Assembly: GCF_018320785.1 (NCBI RefSeq)
Contig: NC_054886.1
Span: 33,906,110 to 33,970,109, forward strand
Reading direction: 5' to 3'
Origin: Cheilinus undulatus
Lineage: Eukaryota > Chordata > Actinopteri > Labriformes > Labridae
Length of the DNA: 64,000 nucleotides
The number at the start of each line of letters is the position of its first letter. Position 1 is the stretch's first letter. Shown one piece after another: positions 1-14,885 of the stretch. Made by a program: the position numbers and the translations under genes. A model generated the notes under the pieces. That model was not told where the DNA came from and did no database searches. It saw only the letters and a program-made list of their open reading frames with translations.

Positions 1-657
1 CTTTACGTGTTCATCTTGTTTAGTTTGAGGCAAACCCATTACTGAGTGAAAAAGAAAAGTCCCCTTGGACTAGTTTGCTAAGATGCGAGGACTGTAAATG
101 ACTGAAAAATGGCCAAAATTGGACACTTTTCCTTTAGGACAGTATATTTTTTTTTGTTTGCCTGGGCTCATACATACATACATGTGAGTACATACACATA
201 CATGTGAGCAATTTTCACGCACATTGCTAAAAGTTCATGGAGGGGCCCCCTGACGGGGCATTTTTTGAAGTAAGGTTAATGGAACCACCAGAATATGAAA
301 TATTTCAACAGGATCTAACAAATCACCAAATTTGGTGAGTTTTGGAGCATGATAAGGCCCCCAAAAATGCAAAAGTTGTGACAGAAAAATAATTCCTACA
401 AATACAACAGGGCTCTCGCACTGGTCAGTGCTTGGGCCCTAATTACCCTAACTGCTTCAAGTGGTTTTCCCGACTGAAAATATAATTTATACTGACGTCT
501 CTGGCCTCAAAATTGTTGAGGGTTTTTCACAACCCGCCTTCTCAGATATCTGGCTGCAGCTATTGATAGCTTCCTTTTTCTGCCCCGTCCAGGTAGTGGA
601 ACCAATGTTGCTCTAACTTTGAACTCATGAACTCTGCTTCCAACGGTTTCTCTAAAG

Positions 658-1640
658 CTGTAGTTTTCAAACTTTATTTGCCTGAGGCACACCTAAGGTT
701 AAGTCAAAATCTCAAGGCACACATATTTAAAAACAAAACAGACTTTTTAAATAATGTTACAGTCAAGGTGGCCTATAAGGGGGATAAAGGAGAGAGCTTT
801 CTGGGGCCCAGCCAACTCAGGGATCATGGAGATGGCAAAAGTGGGCAAAAGGTGGCAAAAATGGGTTATAATTGGCCTAAAAGGATTAACCGTGGGAAAG
901 GTGGTAAAAATGGGATAAAAGTGATAAGAAAAATGGGCAAAAGTGGACAAAAAAGTGGCAAAAAGGTGGTATAAAAAGGGCACAAGTGGCAGAAAAGAGG
1001 CAAATAGGGTTAAAGTTACTACAAGGTGGTAAAAAGGGGTTAAAAGTGATGGCAAAAAATGGCCAAACAATAGCAAAATTGTGCAAAAGTGGCGAAAAGG
1101 TAGCAAAAATGGGTTAAATGTGGCAACAAGTTCCCAAAAATGTGGCAAAAATGGGTCAAAAGCAGTCAAAAGAAGTGGCAAAAATAGGTAGAATTTTTTT
1201 TTACTTAGTTAAAAATAGCATGAATTAATAATAATAATAATGATAACTTTATTTGTATAGCACTTTTAAAAACATGGGTTTACAAAGTGCTTTTACAAGT
1301 GCAGAAGTAAGTACAAAAACAAAGCAATTCGTAACTTTAACACCAATTTCAATCCAATAATAGCTTGCCATACCTATTAGCTCTAGATGAGGTAACTGTT
1401 AGCCAGGATGCTAGCACCAATGCTACTGATCCAACACTCACACATTGATATCATCAATAAATCCCAACTGGGGTGGTCCCATTCTCTGGGGGTTTTCAGG
1501 AGTCCAGATCTGTGGGCAGGCTTGGTTACAGTTCTTGCCATAAAGTTGTAGTAATAACGTGTGGTACAAATTTCCACGGCACACCTAGACTTGCCTTAAG
1601 GCACAATAGTGCGCCTTGGCTCACCATTTGAGAACCACTG
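658..1640. mobile_element. hAT-type non-autonomous element
   Basis: The ends are CTGTAGTTTTCAAAC and, inverted, CAGTGGTTCTCAAAT. They are flanked by an 8-bp duplication CTCTAAAG/CTCTAGAG, the hAT signature. Inside is a GGCAAAAATGGGT-type array (about 740-1190) and a fish dispersed-repeat tail at about 1216-1330 (TTTATTTGTATAGCACTTTT). No transposase is present. Confidence 0.7.
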
Positions 1641-2231
1641 CTCTAGAGGATTCAGGGCCTTTGCTCTCTTTTTGTATGCTGTTCCTTGTTTGTGAAGGAC
1701 AACAATCTCTTCTCTGAACTTTTTGGACTATTCTTTTGACTTTGCCATATTTCTAACATGCAGCCAGACAGGATACTCGACTCACATTTTCAGTTGGGGA
1801 AACCACTTGAAACATTCATTGTGTTGAGTTATTTCTATTGCTTTTGTTTGATTTCTTCATTGCAGCAGCTGACAGTCTAAATTTTTGTAATAGACCTGAT
1901 TTGCAATGGGGGTTGAATAATTTTGATTGCAACTGTACCTCATAGTAGTTTATATTCTCTCCTACAACAATTAACAGACAGGCCAGTCCCACTCAAATAA
2001 GGTGGAAGTGTCCATACCCACTCAGGTAGTCGGCAGCGGTAGCACAAAGTTTGAAGAAATTTCTTGAAGTTGTTGAGAAACTGCACTCACAAGAATAGCC
2101 CTAAAAGTCAGAGCTATGTATGTCAAGTTTATTTATCAAGACAAAGAAAAGCGCCCGTGTTTTCAATCAAACAGAAACTAAAATGAGGCAAGAGAAATGA
2201 GGAAACAGAACAATCAAGAGCAAAGATAAAC

Positions 2232-2520
2232 CATAAAATGTAACGATAAAAGACTGTCTGTTCTATGCCAAACACAAATGCTGGAGACATACAAGTTCAC
2301 TCACGCTCTTGTTTACTGCCTCTGGCTATCACTTCCCCCTTTATCTGGGGCCCCAAAGTCTGCTTTTGCTTAGCTATGGATTAGTTAGAGGCAGGATTGC
2401 TTAATATTGCCACAGTGAAAAAAAAAAAAAAGGAAAGGCCATGTGCCCAAGAGAAATACCCGTCAGTGTCCCATGACTGAATGGAGCTCTGTCTAAAGTT
2501 GTGTAATCTGTTGAAAGATA
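2232..2520 (+). repeat. Direct repeat copy 1 (with 29068-29365)
   Basis: From ATAAAATGTAACGATAAAAG to TGTAATCTGTTGAAAGAT, including a poly-A run and GGAAAGGCCATGTGCCC, this is closely similar and in the same orientation to 29068-29365. The two copies flank tlr2. Element family not recognised. Confidence 0.7.
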
Positions 2521-3229
2521 TGAGGGTCAATGACGTGACACAACTTTTTTTTTAACCGAACATTTTACTCATATTAAAAAGGAGTAAATGCCACAAAGAA
2601 TCTTACTTCTAACTTTCATTCATGCCCCTTTTGATGCCCTGGTAAAGTGTTGCTGGTTAAAATTAATTTTGAGAGAATATTCAAGGGAATTAAGGCAAAA
2701 AAAAGTCTATGTGGTGTAACCAAAAAACTTTGTACCAAAAAATGTACCTTGTTTAAAAAATATTAAATTCATGGTAAAAACGCCCTATAAACTAGTTTGG
2801 CATAATCTTAAATTAGAACTATTTAATGTTTTATTAAAGTAATTGTGTAGTTTTGTTCTGTATTTTATACATAATTTGGGGAATCTTGTGAGTCAAGTGA
2901 ACTTCAGAGAGTGTCAGCATGGTGTAACCACCATTTCAGGAGTCATTTTGTGGAAATCTTTGACAAAGACATGTGACAGGAAGTGATGCCACAAAGAAGG
3001 ACCTTTGATGTTGCTAAGTGTTCCATGTCAAGGTTTGAAGCTCTCTGTTAATCCTGAGAAAATTTGACATTTTAGGCTAAGGTGAAGAGTGTGTGTAGTT
3101 ACATGTCAAATGGTATGACCCAAGGAAAACATTTATAATTCATGATATTGGTAAAAAAAATCTGTATTTATTTAAAAAATAACTTTTAAAATCTTGACGC
3201 TAAGGCATTGTTCTCCCATTGGTGTCCAT

Positions 3230-4905
3230 GCTATCCATCCATCCATCTTTTTCCATTTATCTGAGATCGGGTCAGGGGAGCAGCAGCCTAAGCAGGGAAG
3301 CCCAGACTTCCCTCTCCCCGGCTACTTCGTCCAGCTCTTCCTGGGGGATCCCGAGGCGTTCCCAGGCCAGCCGAGCGACATAGTCTCTCCAGCGTGTCTT
3401 GGGTCTTCCCCGGGGCCTCCTCCCAGTGGGACTTAGCTGGAACACCTCACCAGGGAGGCCTCCAGGAGGCATCCGGACCAGATGCCCGAGCCACCTCATC
3501 TGGCTCCTCTCAACGAGGAGGAGCAGCGGCTCTACTCCGAGTCTCTCCTGGATGGCCGAGCTTCTCACCCTATCTCTAAGGGAGAGCCCAGACATCCTGT
3601 GGAGGAAACTTATTTCAGCTGCCTGTATCCGCGATCTCGTTCTCTCGGTCACAACCCAGTGTTCATGACCATAGGTGAGGGTAGGAACATAGATCGACTG
3701 TTAAATCGAGAGCCTCGCCTTTCGACTTCGCTCTTTCTTCACCATGACAGACCGAAACAGAGACCGCATCACTGCTGACGCTGCACCAATCCGCCTGTCG
3801 ATCTCCCGTTCCATTCTTCCCTCACTCGTGAACAAGACCCCGAGATACTTGAACTCCTCCACTTGGAGCAGGGTCTCATTCCCAACCTGAAGGGGGCATT
3901 CCACCCTTTTCCAACTGAGGACCATGGTCTCAAAATTGGAGGTGCTGATTCTCATCCCAGCCGCTTAACACTCAGTTGCAAACCGTTCCAATGAGAGCTG
4001 GAGGTCCCGGTCTGATGAAGCCAACAGGACCACATCATCCATGAAAAGCAGAAACCCAATCCTGAGGCCACCAAACCGGACGCCCTCAACACCCTGGCTG
4101 CGCCTAGAAATTCTGTCCATAAAAGTTATAAACGGAACCGGTGACAAAGGGCAGGCCTGGCGGAGTCCAACACGCACCGGGAACGAGTCCGACTTACTTC
4201 CGGCAATGCGGACCAAACTCTGGCACCGGTCATACAGGGACCAAACAGCCCTTATCAGGGGGTCTGGCACCCCATACTCCCAGAGCACCCTCCACAGGAT
4301 TCCTCGCGGGACACGGTCGAATGCCTTCTCCAGGTCCACAAAACGTATGTAGACTGGTTGGGCAAACTCCCATGCACCCTTTAGGACCCTACCGAGAGTG
4401 TAGAGTTGGTCCACTGTTCCACGACCAGGACAAAACTCACATCGCTCCTCCTGGATCTGAGGATAGACTATCTGATGGACCCTCCTCTCCAGGACCCCTG
4501 AATAGATCCTACCGGGGAGGCTGAGAAGTGTGATCCTCCTGTTATTGGAACACACCCTCCCTTCTTAAAGAGGGGAACCACCACCCCAGTCTGCCAGTCC
4601 AGGGGCACTGTCCCTGATATCCACGCGATGTTGCAAAGGTGTGTCAGCCAAAACCACCCTACAACACCCAGAGCCTTGAGGAACTCAGGGTGGATCTCAT
4701 CCACCCCTGGAGCCCTGGAAGGAGTGCTCTCCAGCACCCCTTCCAGTGACTCCAAACAGGGTGGGTACTCTGAGCTGCTGTTCGGTGCATACGCACAAAC
4801 AACAGTCAGGACCCGTCCCCCCACCAGACGGTGGAGGGAGGCTACCCTCTCGTCATCATGCTCTGATGAAGGCTTTGTGCCAAAATACATAAGCATTTGT
4901 TTGTG
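3230..4905 (-). mobile_element. Rex3/RTE-like LINE, 5' truncated and internally deleted
   Basis: On the minus strand the order is an endonuclease remnant (VVCAYAPNSSSEYPP), a direct jump to the RT approach (GVDEIHPEFLKALGV, WQTGVVVPLFKKG), the RT core and a C-terminal part (RSQMRWLGHLVRMPPGGLPG). The RT core shows FVDLEKAFDRVPR, RVGLRQACPLSP and FLLFMDDVVLL; the catalytic FADD reads FMDD. The element ends in a GATGGATGGA tail, typical of Rex3/RTE elements. The RT appears in several frames with stops, so the copy is dead. Most of the endonuclease is missing by internal deletion. Confidence 0.85.
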
Positions 4906-5089
4906 ATGTGAGCTAAATAAACAAGTCTAAATGGTGATGTTTTGTCCTCCATAACTTGGATTCTGAGATGTGCTGCCTTTTTCGGAATTTTGAACGATTT
5001 TTGAACTTGGGCTTAGCACTCCACTGACGGTGTACACTGATGTGAAGCGCAACTCTTCCCTCCAACTGTTAAGAATAATAATGTCCTTT

Positions 5090-5332
5090 ACATTTTTTTA
5101 GTTTTTTTTTTAATAAGTAAATTTAAAAATTCATGGATAACAATAATAATTCTATTTTAGCATTAAAAATATCATTTGGGTTAAAGAGCTTCTACATATT
5201 GGTGTATTAACCATTGCAGAAACTTAACAAATGACTTTGGTAATTACCAATGCTGTTAACTGAGGGCAGCTGTGGCATAGACCTTACTTTGTTTAGGGTT
5301 TGGGTGGTCTAATAAATTTGTTAAGCACTGTA
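5090..5332 (-). mobile_element. Tc1/mariner-like MITE, partial copy
   Basis: It matches 17210-17430 and the reverse of 26441-26700, and ends in TTTGTTAAGCACTGTA, the shared terminal repeat next to a TA target. Only the half without the transposase start is present. Confidence 0.6.
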
Positions 5333-7650
5333 TATATAATATATATAATATTAATATGAATATTAAAATTAATCTTGTTATTTTCATGATTGTTATTTCA
5401 TTGTTGTTATTAATATTATCAATATTGATCTCATTATTATTATCAATCTTATTATTATTAAGAACACATGCCAATGATGAAAGAAAATCCTCTTTCATCT
5501 TGGTTGAGATCTGCTGCGTGAGAAACCTTGTGAGAAAATGACCTCTCACAGATTGAAACACTATAATGAGTGAATGAAAACACAAGTCAACAAGCTTGCT
5601 CTATTTTTCACTTATGCCCCATTTATACAACAACATTTTCAGTCAAAAATGCAAACGCTTTTTAGCGTTTTGACTGTCTGTTTACACAGCAATGGCGTTT
5701 TGATACCTAAAACCGAAACTTTCTGGAAACGGGCTCCAGAGTGGAAGTTTTCCAAAATGCCTCTGTCTCCGTCTCCGTGTAAACAGGGAAAACAACAATT
5801 TCTGAAAACGCACATGCCCACTACGGCTGCAATCAGCTGTCAAGCACGAGTGTCGCAGCACTCTGAACCAAGCCATGGCAGGTCGAGCCGAGCCGTCTGA
5901 TTTTACTGCTCGTCATGTCACAGACAGCTGGACTTAGAAAAGGGGACGCATTATTCTTGTTTAGAGGGCCATCAGTGCCAGTTTCTTTAGATAAAGTCAT
6001 GCTATTATTTTTGGAAATGATTACTTTTACCTTTTTTATAGATCATCATGATAATCGCCGTCATCATCATCGTAGTGAGGCAGAGAAATCTCACAACTCA
6101 TATTAACCCAAAAAAATGCTTTGCTAGATCAGTCTTGTTATAATGTGGATATCAACTAAGAATAATTAATTCCCCACGGACAAATTCAGCTCCTACAGCC
6201 TTTAACTTCTTGTGGATTTTCTCATAAACCCTGGCGCTGCACGTGAGCGAAGCTGGAGCCTTTTTCAGTGTGATATTTCTATTTTCCTATCCGCTTTATC
6301 TGTTTCTCGGAAAAGATTTAGACTTTGTGTTTTTTTTCTATAAGTTTTAATTACTAACTTCAGCCCGTAGACTCTCCTGTCCCCTTCTCATACATATCAG
6401 CTGATGGAGGAGACAGGATTAAAGCTTCCGTGTTAAGGTTAAAAAAGATAGTTCCTCTCTTCCAAGAAGCAGATGAAATTGAAAAAGGGGAAGTAGAAAT
6501 ATTGTTCTTAAAAGGCTATCATTCTTTTGCTGTGGTAAAAGCAGGAAGCGCTGCACTTTCAGTGAAAATCTATGAGAAATCAAAGGCTTTAGGAGAAAAA
6601 AATTGTCCCTGGAAAATCAAACAGTCTTAACAGGATTTCGTTATAATAAGACCGGTTTTGCAACGCATTTTTGTGTTTATATGTGCCATAAAATTTCACT
6701 GCAGTGCTACGATGGTGATGAGGAGGAAGATTTAGTGAAGAATTACTCTCATGCACACGTTTGATAGAAATGTTACATATTATCAAAAAACACATGAAAA
6801 CACTGTCCTTTGATGATTATAATTCAAACTCAAATCTAGCTAATTTGACTTTTTCTTGATTTTCGGTCGTCCAGTGAGACTATGGGTGCTTCCGCCATGA
6901 CAGTCCACACGTAGCGAAGCCAGTGCTTTGCGTCACCATGTCGCTACCCCATCGGGGAAGGAGTGAGCGGCGAATTAGATTTTGGAAATGATCCGAATCA
7001 CCGTTTAGATCCAGGAATGTTTTTAAAGGATTCTTCACTATTGGGAGACAGGGCTGATGGTGGAGGTCTGCGCTCTCTGAGTGCTTGCCTAGTTGTACTT
7101 TATTTTTAAGGTTGTATCTATGACACTCTGCATACTTCCTGTATTTAAGGCGCTCTTCCACGTAATGTTTCACAACGCTGAAGAAGACGAAACGCGTTCG
7201 TTGTGCCTTATGTGCCTTTGATAAAACTACCTAAAAGGACATTTTGAGTGCTGACACCTCTCTCTTTTTCTAGTAAGTCTTTTTTGTCTGGCACCTTGAG
7301 AAGTTTTTTGCTTGGAGGGTGCTACTTTTTTTTGCTTTAATTGCCTACTTTTGGCCAAATGGAAAAACTGCCTACGTTAGCACTACACAAGTAAAGACTG
7401 CAAGTAAAGAATGATGGATTTGATGGATGGATTCTGTTCGTGATGGCATTGTGTTCTATAATCCTGGAGAAGACACAGTCTAAAGGGATTTCAATTTTAG
7501 TGATATGACCATTTTTATGGCATTAAGTAACTTTACAAACAAAATTTCAAAGAATAATCAAAAGTGAAAATAAATATAAACATGGAAATATGAATTAAAT
7601 TGATTGAAACTGAACTTTTTTGATTGTGTAGTTTGACCAGTTTCTTTGTC

Positions 7651-10600
7651 TCAGTCATCGTCCTCTTCTTCCACTCTCAGAGCCCTACGAAGACTCTCCC
7701 AGAACTCCACAACCCTCTCCTCCTCCTGAGGCCACTCCAGGTAGGTGGTGGACCTCATGAGTTTGTGTAGTTTATAGAAGCGTTTGGGGATGTTGTCTCT
7801 GGACAGCGGTTCCAACAGGATCAAGATGGCCGCCTCATCACCAGCATTCCCATCAAAGAGCCAGAAGTGGGAGAAGTCCAGCTCATAGCGGCACCAGTCG
7901 GACTGGACGAAATTCTCAGAGAGGATGAAGATGGTCCGCCGACTTCGCTCGATGGCACTCATGATGTTGTCCATAATCCAGTGTCCGGGGAGGAAGTCCC
8001 GCTTGTGGAGGCAGAGGGTCAGAGGTCTGGGGCCTCTGGGGTTTGAGGAGTCCTCACCATTCTCTCTGTGGAAGAAAAAGCAAACACCATGAGCAAGTCT
8101 TGTTCCTTGTGTTAAACTTTTTCAGATGTGTCACTGATATTTGGCAAACAATCCGCTGTTACCCTGGCTCCTCCAGTTCAGGTACCAAGTAGTTTTCCAC
8201 CCAGCTAGCATCCCTCTCGCTGTAGGACACAAAGGCGTCAAAGGACAGCAATGCTTCTGTATCCATCCTATCCCTTTTTCTCCGTTGTTGACTGCTCCTC
8301 TTCGCCTTTACCCACGCACAAGTCATCTTGAGGTACCAGAATACATGGAGGCGCCAGAGCAGGATACTCACCAGCAGGGCAACACACAGTGCTACACCAC
8401 AGCTCACAGACACGAACAAAACCCGATGGCATTCAACAACAGAGAGGCTGACTCCACCAACTGGTCGTCCCTGCAGGTACAGAGGGGAGTCGCAGACGTA
8501 GCTCTCCTCTCTGTCTGTTATCTGAACCTCTCCAGCATCTTTGAAGGCAGACTGGAGGAAGCTGACAAAGTCACAGGAGCAGACAAATTTGTTCTGACCC
8601 GCCTGGAGGCTCTGGAGTCGACTGTAGGACTGGAGGTCTGAAGGCCCAAACATGTTCATGGTGTTTGACTGTGAGGAAACAAGGAAGGGGTCACTCTTGG
8701 AACACTCAAGGCTGGAAGAAATGTTGGAGATGTGATTGGTCCTTACCTGTATTATCAGTGTTTCCAGATTAGGGAACAGCCGTCCATGTGGCAGACTCAG
8801 GAACTTGTTCCCAGAGAGGTAGAGCTCTCTCAGAAAAGGCATGGACAGGGAGAAGTTTTTGAGGCTGTTGTAGCTCAGATCCAGCACCTGTACATGATGA
8901 AGTTAGTTTAAAAATGGTAGGATAGGAGTAGCGTCTGTCAGGATTACTGCTCCATGCATGGTTTGTCTTACCTCCAGGGTTGTGGGTAGACAGCTGGTGA
9001 CTTCTGTAAGTTTAGCCCTAGAGATGTTGAGGTATCTCAGGGTGTGTGGCCAGGAGCAGCTCTGAGGCATGGAGCTGTATCCATTCCTGCTGGCGTCCAG
9101 GTGGGTCAGTTTGGAGAGCCTAGCTATCATTCGGATCAATGTGGACAGAGACTGGACAGCAGAAGGATAGAGGTAATTGAATGGGTCATGGTTCTTAAAC
9201 TTGCAACTTGCATCCACAATTTGATCTAAAGGTAAGCTATGGACTTTTTAGTTACTGTTATTCTACTTCTGTAGCATGAGGTGCTAAGCTGTGCTGTTAT
9301 CACAAGCATCCCAATGGATGCATATCTGACATCATCTAGAAGGTATACAGGCTTTGGCTCAGTCCCAGGACCATGTACTTCCAATACCTCACCATTACTC
9401 TTGATGTGAACGGGAAAAATGGGGGATAAGAGAGGCAAAAATGGGGCAAAAATGGCAGAAAAGGTGATATAAAATGGCTAAAAAGTTGCAAAAATGGGGC
9501 AAAAATGGCAGAAAAATTTGTGAAAAGCAGCTAAAAAGGGACTAAAAATTCATGGCCAACATGGGTTAGAAGAGGCAATAGTGGGTCATAAGTGGTAAAA
9601 TTGGCTAAAAAAGTAGTAAAACGTGGTCAAAAGTGACTTCAATGGGTCAAAAATGACATGAAAGTGGTAACAAGCAGCTAAAAGTGGCAAAATAGGATGA
9701 TGGATGCAAAAATAGGTCAAAAGGGAAAAAATGGCTGAAAAGTAGTGAAAAGCACCAAAAATTTGGCTAAAAATTGGCAAAACGGGTTGACAGAGGCAAA
9801 ATGGTTCAAAAAAATTGCAAAAATAATTGATAAAAATGGCTAACAATGGTGAAAAGGGGTTAAAAGAGGCAAAAATGGGTCAAAAGTGGCAATAAAAGGC
9901 AGGAAAATGGTGAAAGTGGCTAAGAAGTGTGAAAAAGGGGAAACACTGGGGCAAATTTGGTGATAGTTTGAACAAACTGATGAAAAGTGGCAAATAAAAG
10001 TGGTAAAAATAGGCTACAAACAAAAAAAAAAGGCCCCCACTCCAACCCTAACCCTTACCTCATATTTGTGTTTTTCACAGACAACTTAGTAAAGGCCTTT
10101 TTAGTTGTCCTGAATCCTTCAAGTAGTCTGTCAAGTCTTCCTTGTCCAGGACAGACCGGAATAAAAAGTAATTCTGAGACCAGCCTCAGCCTTACAAACA
10201 AATACAGATACATAGATGTGGTTTTCATAGTATGACTCTAGAGTTTTGGGACAGTACTGCTAAAAAAACTGCTGTGAAAACATGGTTGACATGTTACAAC
10301 GTCTAATTATTCATTTCTCACCTTGTTAGAATTCTCTGTAGCTTTGACATAAAAAAAGTCAGAGATTATATTTGAGAAGTCACCTTCAGAAAGTTTCCAC
10401 TGATGTTTAAAACTCGCAGGTCCTTCAGTGGGCTTTTTCCATGGCACAGGGACTCTTGAAGAGCCAGGTCGCTCACACGGTTGTCAGACAGATCCGCGTA
10501 CTGCAGGTTCTGGAGCAAGTACGTCGAGTGGCAGTTCACCACAAATGCCTGAGAGTTTGAAAGTTGTCAACGTGTTAAGAAGATACCTCAGTGCAGAAGT

Positions 10601-13600
10601 TTGCAGCATGTTTCACCGAGGTTGAAGTCCCATTGCGTTAATGGTTTGAAATGTTTCACAGACATCTGAACGACTGCAGTGTGTTTCACCAGATAATTTG
10701 TATTTTTCTCAGAGGAAGGGGCACTACTTTTAAAGGGTTTACCCAGTGTTACTCAACCCTGCTCAACCAAAGAGCCAAATAGTTGAAAAATACATCTGCA
10801 AGAGCCATAATCTAAATAGTGAGAGGTGGCAAGATGGGTTTGAGTGGCAATAAAAAAGTTTAAGGTGTCAAAAAAGTGTCAAAAATGGGTGAAAAGGGGC
10901 AAGAAAAATAAGTTATGGTTGTAAAATTGGTCCAAAAGTGGCAAAAAAAAAAGTTGCAACAATAAATGAAAAGGGGCAAAAAAAAAATGGGTGAAAAGGG
11001 GCAAGAAAAATAAGTTAAGGTGGCAAAATTGGTCCAAAGGTGGCAAAAAAGTGGCAACAATAAATGAAAAGGGGCAAAAAATGGGTTTAAGGGGCAAGAA
11101 AAATAAGCTAAGGTGGCAAAATTGGTTCAAAAGTGGCAAAAAATTGGCAGAAATGGGTGAAAGGGGGCGAAACTGGGTGAAAAGGGCAGATAAAAATAAG
11201 TTAAAGTGGAAAAATGTGTCCAAAGGTAGCAAAAAAGTGACAAAAATTGGTTTAAGGGGCAATTAAATAAGTTATGGTGGCAAAATTGATCCAAGAGTGA
11301 CAAAAAGAGTGGCAAAAATTGGTGAAAAATGGCAAAAATGGGTTTAAGGGGCAATAAAAATAAGTTTTGGTAGCAAAATTGGTCCAAAGGTGGTAAAAAT
11401 GGGTGGAAAGGTGCAAATTATACAAAACATGGCAAAACCTCTAGGTGAAAGGTGGCAAAAGTGGGGAGAAAGAGTGGCAAAGAAGGGCAGAAAGTGCCAA
11501 AAATTGGTGAGAAGTGACAAAAAATGACTCATGGATAACAAAAATGGGCAAAAATCAGCAAAAAGGTGGAAATATTGGCAAAAACAACCCAGCAAAGATT
11601 TGCAAAATAGGAAAAAAAAATGAATTTAATGGCAAAAGGCAGCTTACACAAGCAAAAAGTGGCAAAAATGTCAAAAGGCAAGAAAAAGGTATCAAAAATT
11701 GGCAAAAATTGGCAAAAGCTTTCAAAACTGGGCTAAAAGTGATAAAGAATAAGTGGAAAAATGGGCTAAAAGCAGTTAAAATTGATTATAAATGGCAGCA
11801 AAAGGAGAAAGGGGGCAAAAGATTGCAAATACAGGCAATAGACATATACAGACAAAAGATAAAGGTTGACAATTAAAATTCTACTGTATAAGTGCTGGGA
11901 CAAAATGATTACAATGACTTGCAATGCATAATTTCTATGGTCAAATTTCCTTGTTTTTAAGTTTTTCAGGGGGAATGATATTTCAAATTAAGACATAAAA
12001 GAGCCACAAATCATCACAAAAGAGCCACATGTGGCCCCAGAGCCACTGGTTGAGTATCACTGGGTTAACCAGTCACGGTGGCTGACTTGTGCCCTACTCG
12101 CATGGGATTAGTATTACCTATGAACCTCTGGCAATTTGGAATAATCAGGAAGAGTGTCTGTGTTTTTAACTCTATGTGAATGGACCATGTCTGTAATTTG
12201 ATGAGTAAAAAATCTGGGGCTAATTACCCAGCATGCTTCAGCTCACACAGGTCCACAGGTAATACTAATCCTGCGTGAATCAACATCTCTGTACTTTAGA
12301 GTGGTAAATATGTGTTTCTATGATCCACGTGGCCTTTTGTGTGTGTTTTTCTGAGTGAAAAACGAATACAGGCAGTGTAGAAGATTGTTAATAAAGTTTT
12401 AACACAAATACAGGTTAGAAATAGTACTGTCTTTTCAGTTACTTTATCTTGGTAAATTCATACAAAAGCAACCACATTGGGTCAGCTCTTCCTTACCTTA
12501 GTGTCGATTGTTGAGATTTTTGTTGGGTAGTGCAGCAGATGGAAGTACTCTGCAACCTTTATAAATTTAAAGAGATCCAGGATCACGATGTGTCGTACAA
12601 ACACCTCATCGAGGCTGCTGAGATGTGTTTCATTGCCCTTCTCCCACCTAACAGGAAACATAAAACAAAGAAGTTACAAAATCATTCAGTCACCTTAGAT
12701 CCTTCAAAACATTTTACAACATACATATGCCAACAGCATTTTCAGACTCAGTTTACGAGAGCTAACACACTTAAAGTTTCAAAGTTGGTATGACAGGGCC
12801 TTGTGGGTAATGCTGATGTAAAGCTTTCCTACCTGCCTTCACCGGTCAGTATGACATCGTCTAAAGAAAAGAAGGTGATCGGCACTCCATCCATCATCGA
12901 TAGGGCTTCAGTGAGCGCCTCGTCTGATAAGGTGATGTTCCTGAAAGTAATGCTCCTAAAAAAGACAATGAGGTCACCGAGGTAAACAACAACAACAACA
13001 AAAATCACAACACAATAGTAAAGGCATGACTGCGGTGGTCCTGAAACACACCGACAAATCACAACGAAGAAAAACAAAAACAAAGAAGAAGAAACACACT
13101 TAACCTTCTACAGCACAGCATTGCCCTCGGGCAACAGACTGTTGTTTTAAGCCTGATGCCCAGTACATGCGAAATTTAAATGATGCCAACCAATCAAAAT
13201 GTTTTAAAAACTTTCAAATTTTAGTCCAATAAGATGTTGGGGCAGGCGACAGGTGGAGCAGCGGTTAGAGCTGTTGCCTCACAGCAAGAAACTTGCTGGT
13301 TCGCTTCCCGGTCAGGGCCTTTCTGTGCGGAGTTTGCATGTTCTCCCCATGCATGCGTGGGTTCTCTCTGGGTACTCCGGCTTCTTCCCACCACCAAAAA
13401 CATGCTCATTAGGTTAACTGATCACTCTAAATTGCCCGTAGGTGTGAATGTGAGCATGCCTGGTTGTCTGTCTCTATATGTCAGCCCTGCGATTGACTGG
13501 GTGTCCAGTCCAGGGTGTACCCTGCCTCTCACCCAATGACAGCTGGGATAGGCTCCAGCCCCCCCCTCCCCCAACCTGGAATGGAATAAGGGGTATAGAA

Positions 13601-14828
13601 AAAGGATGGATGGATGTAAGATGTTGGGGCCACTATCAAGCAAGATTTGAAGGCGGGACATCCCTTTCTCACACATGGTCACAGGAGCATATGGTGTGAG
13701 AAGGAGGCAAGAATATTTGCCTTTGTAACTATGTTTAAAATGACATAAACTCTAAATGAAAAATACGTGTGTGTATCAAGTTGTAGAGAGGGTTTTTATC
13801 AGGTTTTATAAAGTGTCTTTCATTTTGCATATTCAAAAATTCAGTTTTTCTTTTCGTTGCCTTAGGGCAACGCTGTGCAATAAGGGGTACTTCTTGAGGG
13901 GGACTTTGTTAACAGCCTATTTGAATGTAAATCCTATATTATTTCATGTATTTGTGCACAAAACTAATTGTAAATGCAATAGTATTGTTTTTCCTATTGA
14001 ATGCTACTTCTTTAAACAAATTTTGATGGAAAAATGGACATAAGGTTGTTCCATGGGGGGGTTAGGGTTAAGACAATACAGCACAATGGCCAACAACATG
14101 TGGCAACAAGGGAATATGCAGAGTTTCTGGGTGCACAGGAACACCAAATGTGATGTGTATAAAGTGTAATGAGAACCTCTGTTTCACAGCACAGAAGCTC
14201 AGCATTAGTTCATACAGGACACAGTAGTCATATGCCCATCCATGATCAGCTGATGGCCAGCTGATCCAAATTATTGCCCCCCAGCTCCCACAGCCAATCA
14301 CAGGTCTTTCTCTTAACACAGCAGGGAATTGAAAATGATGTGCTTTTCACAAATCCCTGCTCACTTAAAGCCGATGCACCACGCTGCCGATGGTAAAGCT
14401 TAAAATCCTCCACCCCAGCTTCCTCCTTTATAGCATAAAGCTTGCTGCACCCTCATATTCATATATGACTAACCCTGGGAGCATCTTCACAGCACAGCCT
14501 TCTCCGCCAAGGAAAACTGTATATCCAGTTTGAAATAGAATGGTTAAATGTTTGATGACAGTGTTCTAGACTGAAGGACTGTTTTGAGAAGTTTCACCCA
14601 GTGTCAGCAATGTCTCACAACATGAGAATCAATATGACATGACACTGAATGATACAAATATAAGCCTGTATCAATTCATATATGTAAATACCTTTCAAAT
14701 GTTTCACAATTGTTTGTGTCATATTTTGTTAACATTTTTGGAAAATGTTCTGAGGTTTTTTTGGCTCTCTAACAGTTATCTTATGATCTATGAATTAATA
14801 ATTTATAATCATTGTCTTTGTTGTTTGG

Positions 14829-14885
<57 letters not shown>

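Noticed and set aside
5639-5900. Open frame with ACACAGCAATGGCGTTTTGAT-type sequence as a coding exon
   Set aside because: GCGTTTT/AAAACGC repeats and inverted motifs point to a fish MITE, not a gene. The ends were too unclear to list.
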